From: Bacillus sp. SORGH_AS_0510
Lineage (GTDB): Bacteria; Bacillota; Bacilli; Bacillales; Cytobacillaceae
Direction of reading: 5' to 3'
Length of the DNA stretch: 64,000 nucleotides
NCBI RefSeq assembly: GCF_030818775.1
Contig: NZ_JAUTAU010000001.1
Location: forward strand, 1,988,001 to 2,052,000
The notes under the pieces are model-generated. The model was not told where the DNA came from. It did no database searches and saw only the letters and a list, made by a program, of their open reading frames with translations. Each line of letters opens with the position of its first letter. Positions within the stretch are counted from its first letter, which is position 1. This document shows, one piece after another, positions 54,870 through 64,000 of this stretch. The position numbers and the translations under genes were made by a program.

Positions 54870-56492
54870 ATGAAAGATGTTAAATGTGAATGCGGGCATG
54901 TGAATCCACATGGGACGGTGCTATGTGAAGCCTGTGGAAAAGTGCTGAATGAACAAGAAAATGACAAACAGCTACTTGACATGCGATATGAAGGAAGTGC
55001 ACGCCGCTCACAAACATATAACAAAACCTTTATTGATAAAATTTGGAATTTCTTCTCATCTGTAAAGGTTGGCGTTTGGCTTATCATAATTACCTTGATT
55101 GCTTCCACACTTGGAACCATTCTACCGCAGAAAATGTATATTAATCTGCCGCCAGAAGTCTATTATGAACAGGAGTATGGCTGGTTTGGGAAGTTATATT
55201 ACCAGTTAGGCTTCGATGACTTGTATGGTTCGTGGTGGTATCTACTATTAATAGCTATGATTGGAATCTCTCTTGTCATTTGTAGTCTTGATAGAGTTGT
55301 TCCATTATACAAAGCATTAAAAGCACAAAGAGTGACAAGACATGAAGGTTTTTTGAAGCGTCAGCGAATTTTTGGTGTGAACCAACATAGTGATCCAAAC
55401 GATCTATCTACCATTAAAAAGCATCTAAAGGATAGACGCTACCAGGTTCGTGAAGAAAATGGAGATTTGTTAGCTGAAAAAAATCGTTTTTCACGATGGG
55501 GTCCATATATTAACCACATTGGGTTAATTATATTTTTGTTTGGTGGAATGCTGCGGTTTATTCCCGGTTTTTATGTGAATGAGGACCTTTGGGTTAGAGA
55601 AGGTGAAACCGCTGTAGTACCTGAAACAAATGGTCAATACTTTATTAAAAACAATCAATTCATTCTAGAACACTATGATAAAAATAAAGATAAAACGTTT
55701 GAAAAAGCCATAAATCGTGCCGGAGAAGTGGTGAAAAATTACCAATCAAACGTTGTGCTTTATGAACGGGTAGGAAAGAATCTACCAGGTGAGAAACCGG
55801 AGCTTAAGAAAGTTGAAGATTATAAAATACAAGTAAATAAACCTTTATCCTATAAGGGCTACTCCATTTTTCAGTCTTCGTTTCGCTCTGAAATGAGTGC
55901 AATGTCATTTTCCTTAATAAATAAAAAAAACAATCAATCGTTTGGTAATCTTAGAGTGGACCTCCAAGATCCCAAAGATAAATATGATTTAGGTAAGGGG
56001 TATTCGGTAGAAATTCTTAACTATTTTCCTGATTTTGAATTTGATAAAAATGGGGAGCCGACTACCAAATCACGAGTACCAAATAACCCTGCTTTCGTAT
56101 TTCGTATGATCACTCCTGATAAACCAAAGGGAGAAACAAGTTTTATTGCCATAAGACAAAATATTGAACCATTTGGTGATAACACGTATAAGATTGCTTT
56201 TGCAGGCATAGAAACAAAAAATGTCTCAGGATTTATTGTTAGAAAAGATTCATCGTTATGGGCCATAATTTTAGGTGGAATTATTTTTATGATTGGTGTT
56301 ATACAAGGATCCTACTGGAACCATCGTCGAATCTGGGTACAACATAAGAATGGACAGGTTTGGGTTGCCGCTCACACAAATAAAAATTGGTATGGGTTAA
56401 AGAAGGAAATAGAAACAATTTTAGCAGATACCAAACTCGGTATTCCAGAGGACCAACTTCAAAAGGAAAATCTAGATAAGGAGGGAGTCTAG
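54870..56492 (+). CDS. resB: Cytochrome c biogenesis protein ResB
   Basis: A 540-residue membrane protein of system II heme delivery. It has four membrane helices (near 68-88, 128-148, 215-235 and 460-480) and a large extracytoplasmic domain between the third and fourth. The N-terminus has a zinc-ribbon-like CECGHVNPHGTVLCEACG. It ends directly against the resC ATG (coupled). Confidence 0.93.
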   Translation: MKDVKCECGHVNPHGTVLCEACGKVLNEQENDKQLLDMRYEGSARRSQTYNKTFIDKIWNFFSSVKVGVWLIIITLIASTLGTILPQKMYINLPPEVYYEQEYGWFGKLYYQLGFDDLYGSWWYLLLIAMIGISLVICSLDRVVPLYKALKAQRVTRHEGFLKRQRIFGVNQHSDPNDLSTIKKHLKDRRYQVREENGDLLAEKNRFSRWGPYINHIGLIIFLFGGMLRFIPGFYVNEDLWVREGETAVVPETNGQYFIKNNQFILEHYDKNKDKTFEKAINRAGEVVKNYQSNVVLYERVGKNLPGEKPELKKVEDYKIQVNKPLSYKGYSIFQSSFRSEMSAMSFSLINKKNNQSFGNLRVDLQDPKDKYDLGKGYSVEILNYFPDFEFDKNGEPTTKSRVPNNPAFVFRMITPDKPKGETSFIAIRQNIEPFGDNTYKIAFAGIETKNVSGFIVRKDSSLWAIILGGIIFMIGVIQGSYWNHRRIWVQHKNGQVWVAAHTNKNWYGLKKEIETILADTKLGIPEDQLQKENLDKEGV

Positions 56493-57677
56493 ATGGCAAC
56501 ACTAAGTAGTAACTTATTATTTGTTTCTTTTATTCTTTACTTAATAGCGACGTTGTTCTTCGGCGGCTCTATTAAATCGAAGAAGGATATTGATGATAAG
56601 AAGGGAACCAACAGATGGGGACGAATCGCAGTCTTTTTAACAATAGTTGGTTTTATTTCACAACTTGGTTATTTTATCACTAGATGGATTGCTGCTGGAC
56701 ATGCTCCAGTTAGTAATATGTTTGAGTTTACTACATTTTTTGGTATGGCTCTTGTTGGTGCATTTATTGTTATTTATTATATTTATCGAACAACACTACT
56801 TGGATTATTTACCATGCCTGTAGCACTACTAGTTATTGCTTACGCTAGTATGTTTCCAAGAGACATTACTCCGCTAATTCCAGCACTTCAAAGCTATTGG
56901 CTGCATATTCATGTGACCACAGCAGCAATTGGGGAAGCCATTCTGGCAATTAGCTTTGCAGCTGGTTTAATTTATTTAGTTAAGGCAATTGACCAAACTA
57001 AATCTAATAAGCAAACCTTTTGGCTTGAAATAGTTATGTTTGCTTTAGTTACAGTGCTTGGCTTTGTTGCCGTATCATCTATATTCTCAGGTATGGGTTA
57101 TCATGAGAAATTTAATTGGATAGATAAACATGATAATGAGGTAGTAGTTGAGTATACTATGCCTGCTCTTGTCGGTCCACATGAAGGTGAATTAGTAACT
57201 AAAAATGGATTTAAGCCATTGCTTGAAGTGCCAGCATTCATCAACGCAAAAAAATTAAATACAGTTATTTGGTCATTATTCGGCGGTTTGTTGCTATATA
57301 GCTTATTGAGACTAATATTAAGAAAGAGAATTGCAGCCTCGCTAAAGCCACTTGTAAAAAATATTAAGCTAGATTTTGTGGATGAAATTAGCTATCGTTC
57401 TGTGTTAATAGGCTTCCCTGTGTTTACTCTTGGTGCACTAATTTTTGCCATGATATGGGCTCAGATGGCCTGGTCTCGTTTCTGGGGCTGGGATCCAAAA
57501 GAGGTATGGGCTTTAATCACATGGCTGTTTTATGCGGCATTTTTACACCTTCGCTTGTCGAAGGGATGGCATGGAGAAAAATCAGCATGGCTTGCAGTTA
57601 TTGGGTTTGTCATCATTATGTTTAACCTAGTTGCTGTAAACTTAGTCATCGCAGGACTCCATTCATATGCAGGATAA
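56493..57677 (+). CDS. resC: Cytochrome c biogenesis protein ResC (CcsA-like)
   Basis: A 394-residue polytopic protein with the heme-handling tryptophan-rich motif [15 protein letters not shown] (about 332-346). Conserved His residues lie in the membrane region on either side. With ResB it transfers heme to CxxCH sites. Last gene before the terminator at 57703. Confidence 0.94.
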   Translation: MATLSSNLLFVSFILYLIATLFFGGSIKSKKDIDDKKGTNRWGRIAVFLTIVGFISQLGYFITRWIAAGHAPVSNMFEFTTFFGMALVGAFIVIYYIYRTTLLGLFTMPVALLVIAYASMFPRDITPLIPALQSYWLHIHVTTAAIGEAILAISFAAGLIYLVKAIDQTKSNKQTFWLEIVMFALVTVLGFVAVSSIFSGMGYHEKFNWIDKHDNEVVVEYTMPALVGPHEGELVTKNGFKPLLEVPAFINAKKLNTVIWSLFGGLLLYSLLRLILRKRIAASLKPLVKNIKLDFVDEISYRSVLIGFPVFTLGALIFAMIWAQMAWSRFWGWDPKEVWALITWLFYAAFLHLRLSKGWHGEKSAWLAVIGFVIIMFNLVAVNLVIAGLHSYAG

Positions 57678-57702
57678 ATAAACTGAAAAACCATAAATTT
57701 TA

Positions 57703-57734
57703 TAGCCTTCACTATTATAGTGAGGGCTTTTTTT
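57703..57734 (+). terminator. Terminator of resABC
   Basis: AGCCTTCACTAT pairs with ATAGTGAGGGCT (one mismatch), then seven T. Some read-through into resDE is likely, as in B. subtilis. Confidence 0.85.
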
Positions 57735-57774
57735 AAATTTGCATATGTTAAGATACTTTGTTAATTTTTAAGCT

Positions 57775-57908
57775 CTGTTGATTGGAGCACAAGGCGCGAA
57801 GACTCCTGTGGGAGTATGGTTCAGGAGAGACCCCGCAGGCGCTTTTCTCCGAGGAGGCTCGCCGAAACACCCACGGAAAGCGAAGCGCCTGGAGTGGAAA
57901 TCTACAGA
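57775..57908. repeat. Intergenic repeat family B, long form, copy 2
   Basis: Ends CTGTTGATTGGAG and GGAAATCTACAG. The inner part matches 36979-37074, with inverted ends AGGCGC (57792-57797) and GCGCCT (57885-57890). The change of A-T (copy 1) to G-C (copy 2) within this stem is compensatory. With the stretch to 58061 it makes up the 384-base gap between resC and resD; the remainder has a TGTCAA/TTGACA inverted repeat at 57966-57981 and the resD ribosome site. Confidence 0.83.
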
Positions 57909-58061
57909 CAAAATAAAGAAAGCCTAAAATAAAAATCTTTTGTCGATACTAAAAGTAAGACCAATTGTCAAATAATTGACACATTTATAGGAGTATTTAC
58001 TACGAAAAGATAGCAAATTGCGGTACCATTTTGTAAAATAAACTCCATGGGGGGATTAATA

Positions 58062-58778
58062 ATGGATAAAGACGTTAAAATTTTAGTAGTTGATGATGAA
58101 GAAAGAATTCGCCGCTTATTAAAAATGTATCTTGAGCGTGAAGATTATACAATAGATGAAGCTGAGGATGGAAATGAGGCTTTGACCAAGGCTCTTACAA
58201 ACGATTATGATGTCATTCTGCTAGATTTAATGATGCCTGGTAAGGATGGAATCGAAGTCTGCCGGGAATTGAGGGAGAAAAAGGCAACTCCTGTTATCAT
58301 GCTGACAGCAAAAGGTGAGGAAATAAATCGTGTTCAAGGATTTGAAGTCGGCACAGATGATTATATTGTCAAACCCTTCAGCCCTAGGGAAGTAGTTCTG
58401 CGTGTAAAGGCCCTGCTTAGAAGATCATCACAAACGACATATCTTCAGACTGAAACCACAACAAAAGATGTCATTGTATTTCCGCACCTAACTATTGATA
58501 ATGACGCTCACCGAGTCACTGCTGATGGTAAGGAAGTAAGCTTAACACCAAAGGAATATGAACTGCTTTACTATTTATCAAAAGCACCTGATAAGGTTTT
58601 TGACCGTGAACAATTACTTAAAGAAGTTTGGCACTACGAATTCTTTGGAGATCTACGTACTGTAGATACTCATGTAAAACGACTTCGAGAAAAATTAAGT
58701 AAAGTATCAGAGCAAGCAGCAAGAATGATTGTAACCGTTTGGGGAGTGGGCTACAAATTTGAGGTAGTTAATGAATGA
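58062..58778 (+). CDS. resD: Response regulator ResD
   Basis: A 238-residue OmpR/PhoB-type regulator of aerobic/anaerobic respiration. The receiver domain has the acidic pair in VVDDEE, phospho-acceptor Asp55 (LLDLMMPG) and Lys in VKPFSP. The C-terminal winged helix ends in [14 protein letters not shown] 58062 (MDKDVKILV) is preceded by a GGGGGG tract; the earlier ATG at 58047 lies ahead of that tract. It overlaps resE by 4 bases. Confidence 0.94.
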   Translation: MDKDVKILVVDDEERIRRLLKMYLEREDYTIDEAEDGNEALTKALTNDYDVILLDLMMPGKDGIEVCRELREKKATPVIMLTAKGEEINRVQGFEVGTDDYIVKPFSPREVVLRVKALLRRSSQTTYLQTETTTKDVIVFPHLTIDNDAHRVTADGKEVSLTPKEYELLYYLSKAPDKVFDREQLLKEVWHYEFFGDLRTVDTHVKRLREKLSKVSEQAARMIVTVWGVGYKFEVVNE

Positions 58779-60553
58779 CCTTTTTACGAAGCGTAGTAGG
58801 TAAACTTTGGTTTACCATTCTTTTATTGGTCTCATTTGTTTTATTTATCTTAACCGTCATGCTCCTAGAATTTTTCCAAAACAACAACATTCATGAGACT
58901 AAAAGTAATCTTACGAATACGGCTGAGAAGATTGCACATGTTTTGGAAGAACATCCAAATGAGAAATTTCCACTTGGCTTGGAAATATCATGGGAAATTA
59001 TTGATGATGTTACTAAAGTGGTCATTATAAAAAATGAAAATGAAATCTACTACTCTCCGAATACGGAAAATGAAAAAAAATTAACTTTGTCAGATATAAA
59101 AAGTGATAAAGAGTTAGTAAAGGTTTTTCAAAATAAATCAGTTGAAAAAGTTTCTGACCTTTCAATGAATAATGGAAAAAAGGAATCAAATTATTCAATA
59201 ATTGGTGTTCCGTTGCATTTGCCGGGAGACAAACAAGGTGCTGTGTTTATTTATCAGTCACTTAGGGTAATGCAGGAAACAACTCGCTCGACAACAAAAT
59301 TTATCTTGCTTGTCGCGGGAGTTGCTATCATATTAACAACCATATTTGCTTTTTTCCTTTCAACGAGAATAACAGCTCCATTAAGGAAAATGAGAGAAGC
59401 AGCTTTTGAAGTGGCGAGAGGAAAATTCGATACGAAGGTTCCCATCCTTACCCATGATGAAATTGGAGAACTGGCAACTGCCTTTAATCAAATGGGCAGA
59501 CAATTAAAGTTTAATATGAATGCATTGAGTCAGGAGAAAGAGCAGCTTGCAAGTATTTTAAGTAGTATGGCTGATGGAGTTATTACTTTTAATCGGGACG
59601 GTACAATCTTGATAACGAATCCACCGGCTGACCGATTCCTTCAATATTGGTACTATGAAAAAGGCGGAATTCCGTCAGAGGTGGAAGCAATTCCATCCCA
59701 GGTAATGAACCTCTTCCAAAAAGCTGTGGATACTGAAAAGGAACAGGTGGGGGAAATCTCACTTCAAGGGCGTCATTGGGTTATTTTAGTGAGTCCGCTT
59801 TACAGTAACCAATTTATCCGTGGTGCCGTTGCTGTGTTAAGGGATATGACTGAGGAACGGCAGTTAGATAAGATGAGGAAAGACTTTATTGCTAACGTCT
59901 CTCATGAACTTAGAACGCCTATTTCTATGTTGCAAGGGTATAGTGAAGCAATAGTAGATGATATTGCAGAGTCTCAAGAAGAGAAAAAAGAAATGGCGAA
60001 GGTCATTTATGATGAATCGTTAAGAATGGGGCGCCTTGTTAACGAACTGCTTGATCTTGCGCGAATGGAAGCAGGACACCTTCAATTAACAATGGAAGAA
60101 GTGGAACTTTCTTCTTTTATCAATCGCATTATCCATAAATTCCAAGGCTTAGCAAAGGATAATGAAATTCAACTGATGGTAGAAATAGTTGAGGGTATTT
60201 CCACTGTATCATTTGACCCTGATAGAATTGAACAGGTCTTAACCAATTTAATTGATAATGCCATTAGGCATACCCCTAGAGGCGGTTTAGTTAAATTAAA
60301 TGTTTCAAATGATGATCATGCAATAAAAATAGAAGTTAAAGATTCTGGGTCTGGAATTCCAGAAGAAGATTTACCATTTGTTTTTGAACGTTTTTATAAA
60401 GCAGATAAAGCGAGAACAAGAGGAAGAGCTGGAACCGGTCTTGGCTTAGCTATTGCAAAAAATATTATTGATGCCCATCGCGGGCATATCTCCGTCCAAA
60501 GTAAAATCGGTATAGGAACGACATTTTCCTTCCTAATTCCTCGAAAAAAGTAA
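58775..60553 (+). CDS. resE: Sensor histidine kinase ResE
   Basis: A 592-residue membrane kinase. Two membrane helices (about 10-32 and 170-193) enclose an extracytoplasmic loop; then come HAMP (about 194-245), PAS (about 255-360), HisKA with the phospho-His in VSHELRTP (about 371-378) and HATPase_c ([28 protein letters not shown]). It phosphorylates ResD in response to oxygen limitation or NO by family knowledge. Confidence 0.95.
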   Translation: MTFLRSVVGKLWFTILLLVSFVLFILTVMLLEFFQNNNIHETKSNLTNTAEKIAHVLEEHPNEKFPLGLEISWEIIDDVTKVVIIKNENEIYYSPNTENEKKLTLSDIKSDKELVKVFQNKSVEKVSDLSMNNGKKESNYSIIGVPLHLPGDKQGAVFIYQSLRVMQETTRSTTKFILLVAGVAIILTTIFAFFLSTRITAPLRKMREAAFEVARGKFDTKVPILTHDEIGELATAFNQMGRQLKFNMNALSQEKEQLASILSSMADGVITFNRDGTILITNPPADRFLQYWYYEKGGIPSEVEAIPSQVMNLFQKAVDTEKEQVGEISLQGRHWVILVSPLYSNQFIRGAVAVLRDMTEERQLDKMRKDFIANVSHELRTPISMLQGYSEAIVDDIAESQEEKKEMAKVIYDESLRMGRLVNELLDLARMEAGHLQLTMEEVELSSFINRIIHKFQGLAKDNEIQLMVEIVEGISTVSFDPDRIEQVLTNLIDNAIRHTPRGGLVKLNVSNDDHAIKIEVKDSGSGIPEEDLPFVFERFYKADKARTRGRAGTGLGLAIAKNIIDAHRGHISVQSKIGIGTTFSFLIPRKK

Positions 60554-60631
60554 GATTTCCAAATATCTTGCCGATTCTTCTTGATTCACGAGAAACATTA
60601 CAGAGGCAAGAAGGTGAGTTGCTATTTTATG

Positions 60632-60664
60632 GAAAGCCCATTCGATTTGGATGGGCTTTTTTTA
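60632..60664 (+). terminator. Terminator of resDE
   Basis: AAAGCCCATTCG pairs with a GGATGGGCTTT partner, followed by seven T. Confidence 0.88.
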
Positions 60665-60725
60665 TCAAATTGAATTTGATAAACAAATTATTATGGGGAA
60701 TTACTTCCAGTAAATACCTTCCTTT

Positions 60726-60754
60726 TTGACAGAAAAAGGTCTATATTTAATAAA
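60726..60754 (+). promoter_or_regulatory. Candidate sigma-A promoter of sigX
   Basis: TTGACA at 60726-60731 and TAATAA at 60749-60754, spacer 17. Confidence 0.55.
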
Positions 60755-60778
60755 GAAGTAGCTGAATCTGGTATAGGG

Positions 60779-60805
60779 TGTAACCTTTTATACATATCTA
60801 TCGAC
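60779..60805 (+). promoter_or_regulatory. Autoregulatory sigma-X promoter
   Basis: TGTAAC at 60779-60784, a 17-base spacer, then CGAC at 60802-60805: the ECF sigma-X consensus. It lies 29 bases before the sigX start and predicts positive autoregulation. Confidence 0.82.
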
Positions 60806-60833
60806 TATTATTAATGAACGGGGAGGGGAATTG

Positions 60834-61385
60834 ATGGACTCCGTTTTCGATGAACTTTATCAAAAATATCATCATGACGTTTTTCAATTTCTATTTTATA
60901 TGGTCAGAAATAAAGAACACGCAGAAGATCTTGTCCAAGAAGTCTATATTCGGGTATTTAAGTCTTATGATCGTTTTGAAGGAAAGAGTAGTGAAAAGAC
61001 GTGGCTGTATTCGATTGCAAGAAACGTTGCTATCGACTTTTTTCGTAAACAAAAAGGCTGGAAGGAAAGAATACTAGAAAAATTTGATTGGTCAACCAAT
61101 CAAGTGAAGGATGAGTATCCTATTCCAGAAGAAATGACTGTACAGCGTGAAGAAATTAAATGGGTGTACAGATGCCTGCAATACTGCACTATGGACCAAA
61201 GGGCAGTCATTATTTTACGCTATTTACAGGATTTATCTATCACAGAAACGGCCCAGGCATTGGGTTGGACCGAAAGTAAGGTAAAAACAACACAACACCG
61301 CTCCTTAAAGATTTTAAAAAGGCATATGGAAATGTTTTATGAAAAGGAGGGATTGTCTAGTGAAAAAGTCAGAGTGGAGCGATAG
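60834..61385 (+). CDS. sigX: ECF sigma factor SigX
   Basis: A 183-residue extracytoplasmic-function sigma factor. Region 2 contains EHAEDLVQEVYIRVFKSYDRF and region 4 ends LSITETAQALGWTESKVKTTQHRSLKIL. ATG 60834 is preferred over TTG 60831, given GGGAGGGG at 60821-60828. It controls cell-envelope modification and resistance to cationic peptides in B. subtilis. The gene overlaps rsiX by 26 bases. Confidence 0.93.
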   Translation: MDSVFDELYQKYHHDVFQFLFYMVRNKEHAEDLVQEVYIRVFKSYDRFEGKSSEKTWLYSIARNVAIDFFRKQKGWKERILEKFDWSTNQVKDEYPIPEEMTVQREEIKWVYRCLQYCTMDQRAVIILRYLQDLSITETAQALGWTESKVKTTQHRSLKILKRHMEMFYEKEGLSSEKVRVER

Positions 61386-62553
61386 AGAAATTGAAGAGCT
61401 TTTGATGCAAATGCCTAAAATAAAGGACCATCGGAATCCTCGTGACATTTATCAAAATATTTCTCTAAAAAAGCGGAGAACGAAGACATGGGTGTTGCCA
61501 AGTTTGGCTACTGCAGCTGCAATACTACTTTTTTTCATTTTGGTCCCTAAATTAATGGTGGGTACAAATTCCTCTTCTGATAAACAAGTGGGAATGTCGA
61601 AAATAGAATCAGAGCAAAAGGATTCTGCTCAAAAGGATCATTCTACCGTTGCCTTAAAAAAAGAGGAATCTTCTCCAAATGAAAAGTCCATGTCAGGAAC
61701 GGCTAAAAACGAAGTCATGTCAGCAAGTGCTGATAAAACAGCGATCTATACTGAAGATGTGGGAACCGGAAAGGTATTGACCTACTGGATTCCGGATCAA
61801 CAAGCTCAAATCCTCATTCCTATTTCTACAGTAGTAGAGGCATCTAATAACAAATCATGGCTGACGATTTTTAATGAAAAAATGGCAAACTTAAATGAGG
61901 AAGAATGGGGTCTTACCGACTACTATCCTTTAAATATAACGATGAGTCTAAATTCGGATAATTCAACACTTCAAGTGGATCTTCCAGCTAATCATCAATA
62001 CGGACAAGGATCAACCAATGAAACAAGTTTTATCAATGTAATCAATAAAGATATTTCGTCAAACAGCGATATTAAAAAAGTAAAATTTTCAACGAACGGT
62101 GAACCAGGAATTGAGTTGGGGAATTATGGGGTTAAAACAGAACTCAATATAAGTGCAGGTAAGAATCATGCCTTTTTCTTTTACTATCCAGAAGGAAGTA
62201 AAATTCCTTTCTTAACACCTTCGATCACAACGTATTCTGATATTAATACGGCTTTTGAAGCTATGAAGGCGGATCAAGCAGATTTGGGATTAACGGCTTC
62301 GCTTCCATCATTATTACCGATAAGTGATGTTTCTATTATGGATAAAACCTTAGTTGTATCATTTAAAGGGAATACAGTTCTGCAGGATAACCAAGAGACT
62401 GTCTATGCATTTGAGGCATTATTGTTAACTGCAAAGGATTTTGGGTTAGAAAAAGTTTTGGTTAAGGACTCATCACTAAAAGCACTAGGGCCATTTGATT
62501 TAACAAAAGAAAACCAGGTGCCGTTAGCACCAAATATGCGTGTATTACAATAA
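61360..62553 (+). CDS. rsiX: Anti-sigma-X factor RsiX
   Basis: A 397-residue single-pass protein. A cytosolic anti-sigma domain (about 1-35) precedes a membrane helix (about 39-60), a low-complexity Ser/Lys linker (about 62-115) and an extracytoplasmic domain with two GerMN-like halves. It starts at GTG 61360, 9 bases after AAAAGGAGG, inside sigX. It sequesters sigma-X until an envelope signal releases it. Confidence 0.9.
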   Translation: MKKSEWSDREIEELLMQMPKIKDHRNPRDIYQNISLKKRRTKTWVLPSLATAAAILLFFILVPKLMVGTNSSSDKQVGMSKIESEQKDSAQKDHSTVALKKEESSPNEKSMSGTAKNEVMSASADKTAIYTEDVGTGKVLTYWIPDQQAQILIPISTVVEASNNKSWLTIFNEKMANLNEEEWGLTDYYPLNITMSLNSDNSTLQVDLPANHQYGQGSTNETSFINVINKDISSNSDIKKVKFSTNGEPGIELGNYGVKTELNISAGKNHAFFFYYPEGSKIPFLTPSITTYSDINTAFEAMKADQADLGLTASLPSLLPISDVSIMDKTLVVSFKGNTVLQDNQETVYAFEALLLTAKDFGLEKVLVKDSSLKALGPFDLTKENQVPLAPNMRVLQ

Positions 62554-62556
62554 AGA

Positions 62557-62588
62557 AAAATCAACCACTTTTTGGTTGATTTTTTTTG
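62557..62588 (+). terminator. Terminator of sigX-rsiX
   Basis: AAATCAACCA pairs with TGGTTGATTT around CTTTT, then eight T. Confidence 0.9.
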
Positions 62589-62718
62589 TATAAAATTTCG
62601 GATTCCTCCATATTATAACAAGTATGTGTAATTACCTCTTCAAAAGCAATATGGTCTAAATACAATGGTTATTACATATTGTTGAGCAGAGGATCAGTTT
62701 AAGGAGGAAATGTAAGGA

Positions 62719-63456
62719 ATGCGTGACTACATAAAAAGGTTTCTTATTGCCATAATTATGGGGCTATGTGTCAGTTTATTGTTTTTAGGTGGAAGGCATA
62801 CTGAGGCAGCAGGTGCACCTGAAACAACTGGAGCAAAGGAGCACTGGATTTGGCCTTCTGATGGAGTAATATCCGATACGTATGGTACACGAAAGGGAAA
62901 ACATAAAGGAATAGATATTGCTGGAAAAGTGGGTACCCCAATTCTCTCCGTTGAGGATGGGGTGGTTGTAAAATCCTATTTTTCTACTACATATGGTAAT
63001 GTAGTTTTTATTAAACACCCAAGTAACTTTGTTACCGTTTATGCCCATCTTAACAATAGAAATGTGATAGCTGGTCAAAAGATTAAGCAGGGTCAAATAA
63101 TCGGCAGAATGGGGAAAACAGGACAAGCTACAGGTCCTCACCTTCATTTTGAAACACACGAAATAGAATGGAGATATGACAAGAAATTTGCACTGGACCC
63201 GGAAGTTCTCCTAGGAAAAGCGGATGTTGGTGAATCGGTGCAAGCCGGGGTAGCTAGTATAGGTGATGTTTTAGAGGTGAGTTCACATTACCATCCAACT
63301 TCTGGACAGAAAAATAATGATACTTATATCGTTAAACAAGGTGATACCCTGTTTTCGATATCTAAGGAAAGGAATACATCAGTAGAAAAAATAAAAGAAT
63401 TAAATCAGTTAACAACAGATTTGATACGACCTAAACAAGTATTAATTATTCAATAA
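62719..63456 (+). CDS. M23 peptidoglycan endopeptidase with C-terminal LysM
   Basis: A 245-residue exported cell-wall enzyme. A signal peptide (about 1-31) precedes an M23/LytM domain (about 43-165): His62 and Asp66 in HKGIDIAG, His110 in VYAHL, and His141/His143 in HLHFE. A LysM repeat (about 200-245, YIVKQGDTLFSISKERN) anchors it to glycan. It resembles LytH/SpoIIQ-type endopeptidases, but no specific orthologue can be named. A weak sigma-E-like pair lies upstream (GTCTAAA 62654, CATATTGT 62675). Confidence 0.87.
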   Translation: MRDYIKRFLIAIIMGLCVSLLFLGGRHTEAAGAPETTGAKEHWIWPSDGVISDTYGTRKGKHKGIDIAGKVGTPILSVEDGVVVKSYFSTTYGNVVFIKHPSNFVTVYAHLNNRNVIAGQKIKQGQIIGRMGKTGQATGPHLHFETHEIEWRYDKKFALDPEVLLGKADVGESVQAGVASIGDVLEVSSHYHPTSGQKNNDTYIVKQGDTLFSISKERNTSVEKIKELNQLTTDLIRPKQVLIIQ

Positions 63457-63463
63457 CTTAATT

Positions 63464-63508
63464 AGGCTGACTCAAACCAAAAGATTCATTTGAGCCAGCC
63501 TTTTTTTA
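63464..63508 (+). terminator. Terminator of the M23/LysM gene
   Basis: AGGCTGACTCAAA pairs with TTTGAGCCAGCCT (one mismatch), then seven T. Confidence 0.85.
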
Positions 63509-63545
63509 ATTATGTTACAAAAATACTAAATAAGAATCCTTTTAC

Positions 63546-63574
63546 TTAACAAATGCTTCTTCCTCCTTTATAAT
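63546..63574 (+). promoter_or_regulatory. Sigma-A promoter of the ribU transcript
   Basis: TTAACA at 63546-63551 and a perfect TATAAT at 63569-63574, spacer 17. Confidence 0.75.
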
Positions 63575-63598
63575 TAAATTTGTAATTTAATATCGATC

Positions 63599-63728
63599 TA
63601 TCTTCGGGGCAGGGTGAAATTCCCGATCGGCGGTATTGAGCAATTGCTCTAAGCCCGCGAGCCTTTATAGGCAGGATTTGGTGCGAGTCCAAAGCCGACA
63701 GTATAGTCTGGATGGGAGAAGATGGAGG
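63599..63728 (+). promoter_or_regulatory. FMN riboswitch (RFN element)
   Basis: The characteristic conserved blocks appear in order: TCTTCGGGGCAGGGTGAAAT, CCCGATCGGCGGT, AGCCCGCGAGCC, GGTGCGAGTCCAAAGCCGAC and a closing TGGGAGAAGATGGA that pairs back to the start. An intrinsic terminator follows at 63791. It should shut off ribU when FMN is plentiful. Confidence 0.96.
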
Positions 63729-63790
63729 TTCTGCGGACGTTCAAAAAATATACATTCATTGGACGTTTATTAAGCGTGCCTTTGTAAATC

Positions 63791-63826
63791 TCCCTCAAGT
63801 AAATAAACTTGAGGGTGTTTTTATTT
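63791..63826 (+). terminator. FMN-controlled terminator before ribU
   Basis: CCCTCAAG at 63792-63799 pairs with CTTGAGGG at 63808-63815, followed by TGTTTTTATTT. It is the expression platform of the FMN riboswitch. Confidence 0.85.
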
Positions 63827-63890
63827 CTTGAGGTCGTCTCTTTGCTGAACCTCTCTTCCTAACGTGATGGATCAAAAAGGAGAGAGGAAG

Positions 63891-64000
63891 ATGGTAAAAA
63901 TGAAGAAAACAAAGAAAATTAATGTAAAGGCGTATGTTTCAATTGGGATGTTAAGTAGTATAGCTTACTTGTTAATGCTATTAAATTTCCCATTACCGCT
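63891..64000 (+). CDS. ribU: Riboflavin ECF transporter substrate-binding protein RibU, N-terminal fragment
   Basis: Only the first 36 codons are in the window. ATG 63891 follows AAGGAGAG. A Lys-rich start leads into the first membrane helix with SIGMLSSIAYLLMLLNFPLP, typical of RibU/FmnP (ypaA). The FMN riboswitch in front confirms riboflavin as substrate. It would work with the shared EcfAA'T module. Confidence 0.88.
   Translation, partial: MVKMKKTKKINVKAYVSIGMLSSIAYLLMLLNFPLP

Noticed and set aside
57966..57981. TGTCAA/TTGACA inverted repeat upstream of resD as a Rex- or ResD-type site
   Set aside because: It does not match the Rex consensus (TTGTGAAA/TTTCACAA) and could simply contain a -35 element; no regulator can be named.

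Overview
The window is chromosomal DNA from an endospore-forming member of the Bacillaceae, AT-rich and Neobacillus/Bacillus-like. The evidence is gene order that closely follows the Bacillus subtilis yqi-yqj-yqk, spoIIA/spoVA, ypu and res-sigX blocks, plus sporulation genes with recognisable sigma-H, -F, -E and -G promoters. I see no rRNA, tRNA, phage, insertion sequence or CRISPR array.

Layout. 1-8300: the end of a MeaB-type GTPase gene, bacilliredoxin brxB, an M20 amidohydrolase, the arginine importer artPQR with an ArgR/AhrC box, yqjA, an L,D-transpeptidase, a 32-residue Prli42 gene, and the mce-yqjD pair of propionate/methylmalonyl-CoA metabolism. 8400-22100: peptidase yqjE, Y-family polymerase dinB, zwf, rnz, namA, a GT2 glycosyltransferase, proC behind a proline T-box, yqjP, yqjQ, yqzH, SOS-boxed polymerase polY2 with a YolD-like partner, a CDGSH protein and yqkB. 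22250-30600: yqkD, a cassette for acetoacetate and leucine breakdown (mvaB opposite thiolase-scoA-scoB), yqkE, yqkF, the Z-ring inhibitor mciZ, nudF and an EndoQ-type nuclease. 30700-43400: spoIIM, fur, yqzK, xerD, the nucleoside operon deoB-punA-pdp, dacF, spoIIAA-AB-sigF, and a spoVA operon that keeps only AA, AB, AEa and AF. 43500-54200: lysA, ypuA, an orphan ribT, ypuF, a 29-residue YjcZ gene, scpAB, an unknown gene, ypuI, a SodF-like protein, dacB-spmA-spmB and rluB. 54300-64000: resABC-resDE (cytochrome c maturation and redox control), sigX-rsiX, an M23/LysM protein, and an FMN riboswitch in front of ribU, which runs off the end.

How the genes work together. The sporulation genes form a cascade readable from promoter motifs: sigma-H and Spo0A for spoIIA, sigma-F for dacF, sigma-E for spoIIM and dacB-spmAB, sigma-G for spoVA. 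Transcription attenuation controls proC (T-box) and ribU (FMN). Repressor boxes are visible for arginine uptake (ArgR), polY2 (LexA) and fur (PerR).

The main oddities are the missing spoVAC-AD-AEb trio, ribT without its rib operon, and two families of structured intergenic repeats. Copies of each repeat family differ by paired base changes that keep the stems. One family exists as a short form and as a long form that looks like the short form with an insert of about 105 bp. I found no clearly new multi-gene defence or biosynthetic system; most of the window is conserved Bacillus core.
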